Below, one piece after another: positions 13,877-14,502 of a stretch of 14,502 bases of DNA. The notes beneath the pieces were generated by a model. That model was given only the letters and a program-made list of their open reading frames with translations. It searched no databases and was not told the DNA's origin. Every line of letters begins with the position of its first letter. The first letter of the stretch is position 1. The translations under genes and the position numbers were made by a program. The stretch is from DASYQD01 sp036005845 (GTDB taxonomy: Bacteria; Acidobacteriota; Thermoanaerobaculia; Multivoradales; JAIOJS01), in the NCBI GenBank assembly GCA_036005845.1, contig DASYQD010000069.1, positions 1 to 14,502 on the forward strand, in the 5' to 3' direction.

Positions 13877-14502
13877 CGGCGCCGCTCACTCCCCGCGGCG
13901 GCAACTTCGTCGGCGGCGGCGTCGACGCGCTGCAGCGCCGCCTTGGCGAGGCGCTCGACGGCGGCCTCGGGCGCTGGCTGCGCGATCGCTCGGCGACCGC
14001 CGGCGACACCAAGGAGGCGGGCGCCGTCTTCCAACTGCCGCCGCACGAGGAGGAGGCGCTGCTGTCGAGCGTCGACTACTACCTCGCGCGCGGGCTCGAG
14101 CTCGACGCGTGGTACCGCGCGCACGCGCCGCGCGACTTCGCCGAGCAGTTCCCGCTCGGCCGCACCTTCGACCAGCCGGACGTGAGCTACGGCTTCTTCG
14201 ACCACGCGCTTATCGGCGGCGTCGAGACGCCGGTGATGGGCAACTTCCAGGAGATGTTCTACGACCGGCCGAAGTCGCCTCGCCGCGACGCCGAGAGCTT
14301 CGCCCTCTGGGTGCGCGCGCAGATGCGCCAGTTCGTGCTGCGCTACTTCATGCGGGTGAGCGACTTTCGCGACCCCGAGGGCTACGTGCCGCCGGTGCAG
14401 GCCGACGTGCCGCTGCTGCTGCGGCCCTTCGACTGGTGCCCGCGCGAGAACCCGATGTACAAGGGCTTCGGCTTTCAGCAGCTCTACTACAAGCGCGCCA
14501 GG
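13873..14502 (+). CDS. Unrecognised protein, 3' end outside the window
   Basis: 210 codons are open to the right edge. The GTG start overlaps the previous stop (GTGA), with GGGAG at 13862-13866 six bases upstream. The N-terminus (PRGGNFVGGGVDALQRRLGE) is Gly-rich then amphipathic. The rest is aromatic-rich and cytosolic in character: VDYYLARGLELDAWYRAHAP, GRTFDQPDVSYGFFDHALIG, MGNFQEMFYDRP, RQFVLRYFMRVSDF, LLLRPFDWCPRENPMYKGFG and FQQLYY near the edge. There is no membrane helix or signal peptide in the visible part. I do not recognise the family. Position and coupling make it part of the same operon as the GMC enzyme and paralog B. Confidence 0.8.
   Translation, partial: MTAPLTPRGGNFVGGGVDALQRRLGEALDGGLGRWLRDRSATAGDTKEAGAVFQLPPHEEEALLSSVDYYLARGLELDAWYRAHAPRDFAEQFPLGRTFDQPDVSYGFFDHALIGGVETPVMGNFQEMFYDRPKSPRRDAESFALWVRAQMRQFVLRYFMRVSDFRDPEGYVPPVQADVPLLLRPFDWCPRENPMYKGFGFQQLYYKRAR

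Overview
The window is very GC-rich (about 70% by eye) bacterial DNA. Every credible gene is on the + strand, third codon positions are strongly G/C, and there are no RNA genes, insertion sequences, CRISPR arrays or phage genes. I cannot name the organism. The composition and protein style would fit a high-GC soil or marine lineage such as Acidobacteriota or Myxococcota, but nothing here settles it.

Ten genes form two tightly packed blocks. Block 1 (20-4524) holds a 118-residue helical protein, a 469-residue protein whose N-terminus repeats that fold and whose remainder resembles DUF1702, a UbiB/ABC1-like protein with two C-terminal membrane helices, and a low-complexity Gly/Ser/Arg-rich protein with tandem repeats and a Cys-containing core. 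A gap of about 295 bases with two strong hairpins separates it from block 2 (4820 to the right edge). Block 2 holds a 1145-residue SGNH-hydrolase-like protein fused to a large beta-type C-terminal region, a patatin-like lipase, a 227-residue possible dirigent/allene-oxide-cyclase-like barrel, a GMC (long-chain alcohol oxidase type) flavoprotein with a hydrophobic tail, a second DUF1702-like protein paralogous to the one in block 1, and an unrecognised protein cut by the window edge. Four junctions are 4-base GTGA overlaps, which suggests translational coupling.

The most striking feature is pairing of intact lipid enzymes with dead relatives of enzymes. The patatin keeps GxSxG and DGG, and the GMC protein keeps its FAD-binding loop and its His/Asn pair. 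In contrast, the UbiB-like protein has lost every kinase/ATPase landmark, and the SGNH-like protein has lost the Ser, Asn, Asp and His of its family while keeping the surrounding framework. Several otherwise unrelated proteins also carry a short Met/Leu/Ser/Gly-rich hydrophobic helix with a similar pattern, at the N-terminus or (in the GMC protein) the C-terminus. My inference is a lipid-handling system assembled on a shared surface (membrane, lipid body or polymer granule), with pseudoenzymes as scaffolds or binding subunits, patatin releasing acyl groups and the GMC enzyme oxidising a long-chain or sterol-like alcohol. The substrate and the biological purpose are not visible in the sequence.
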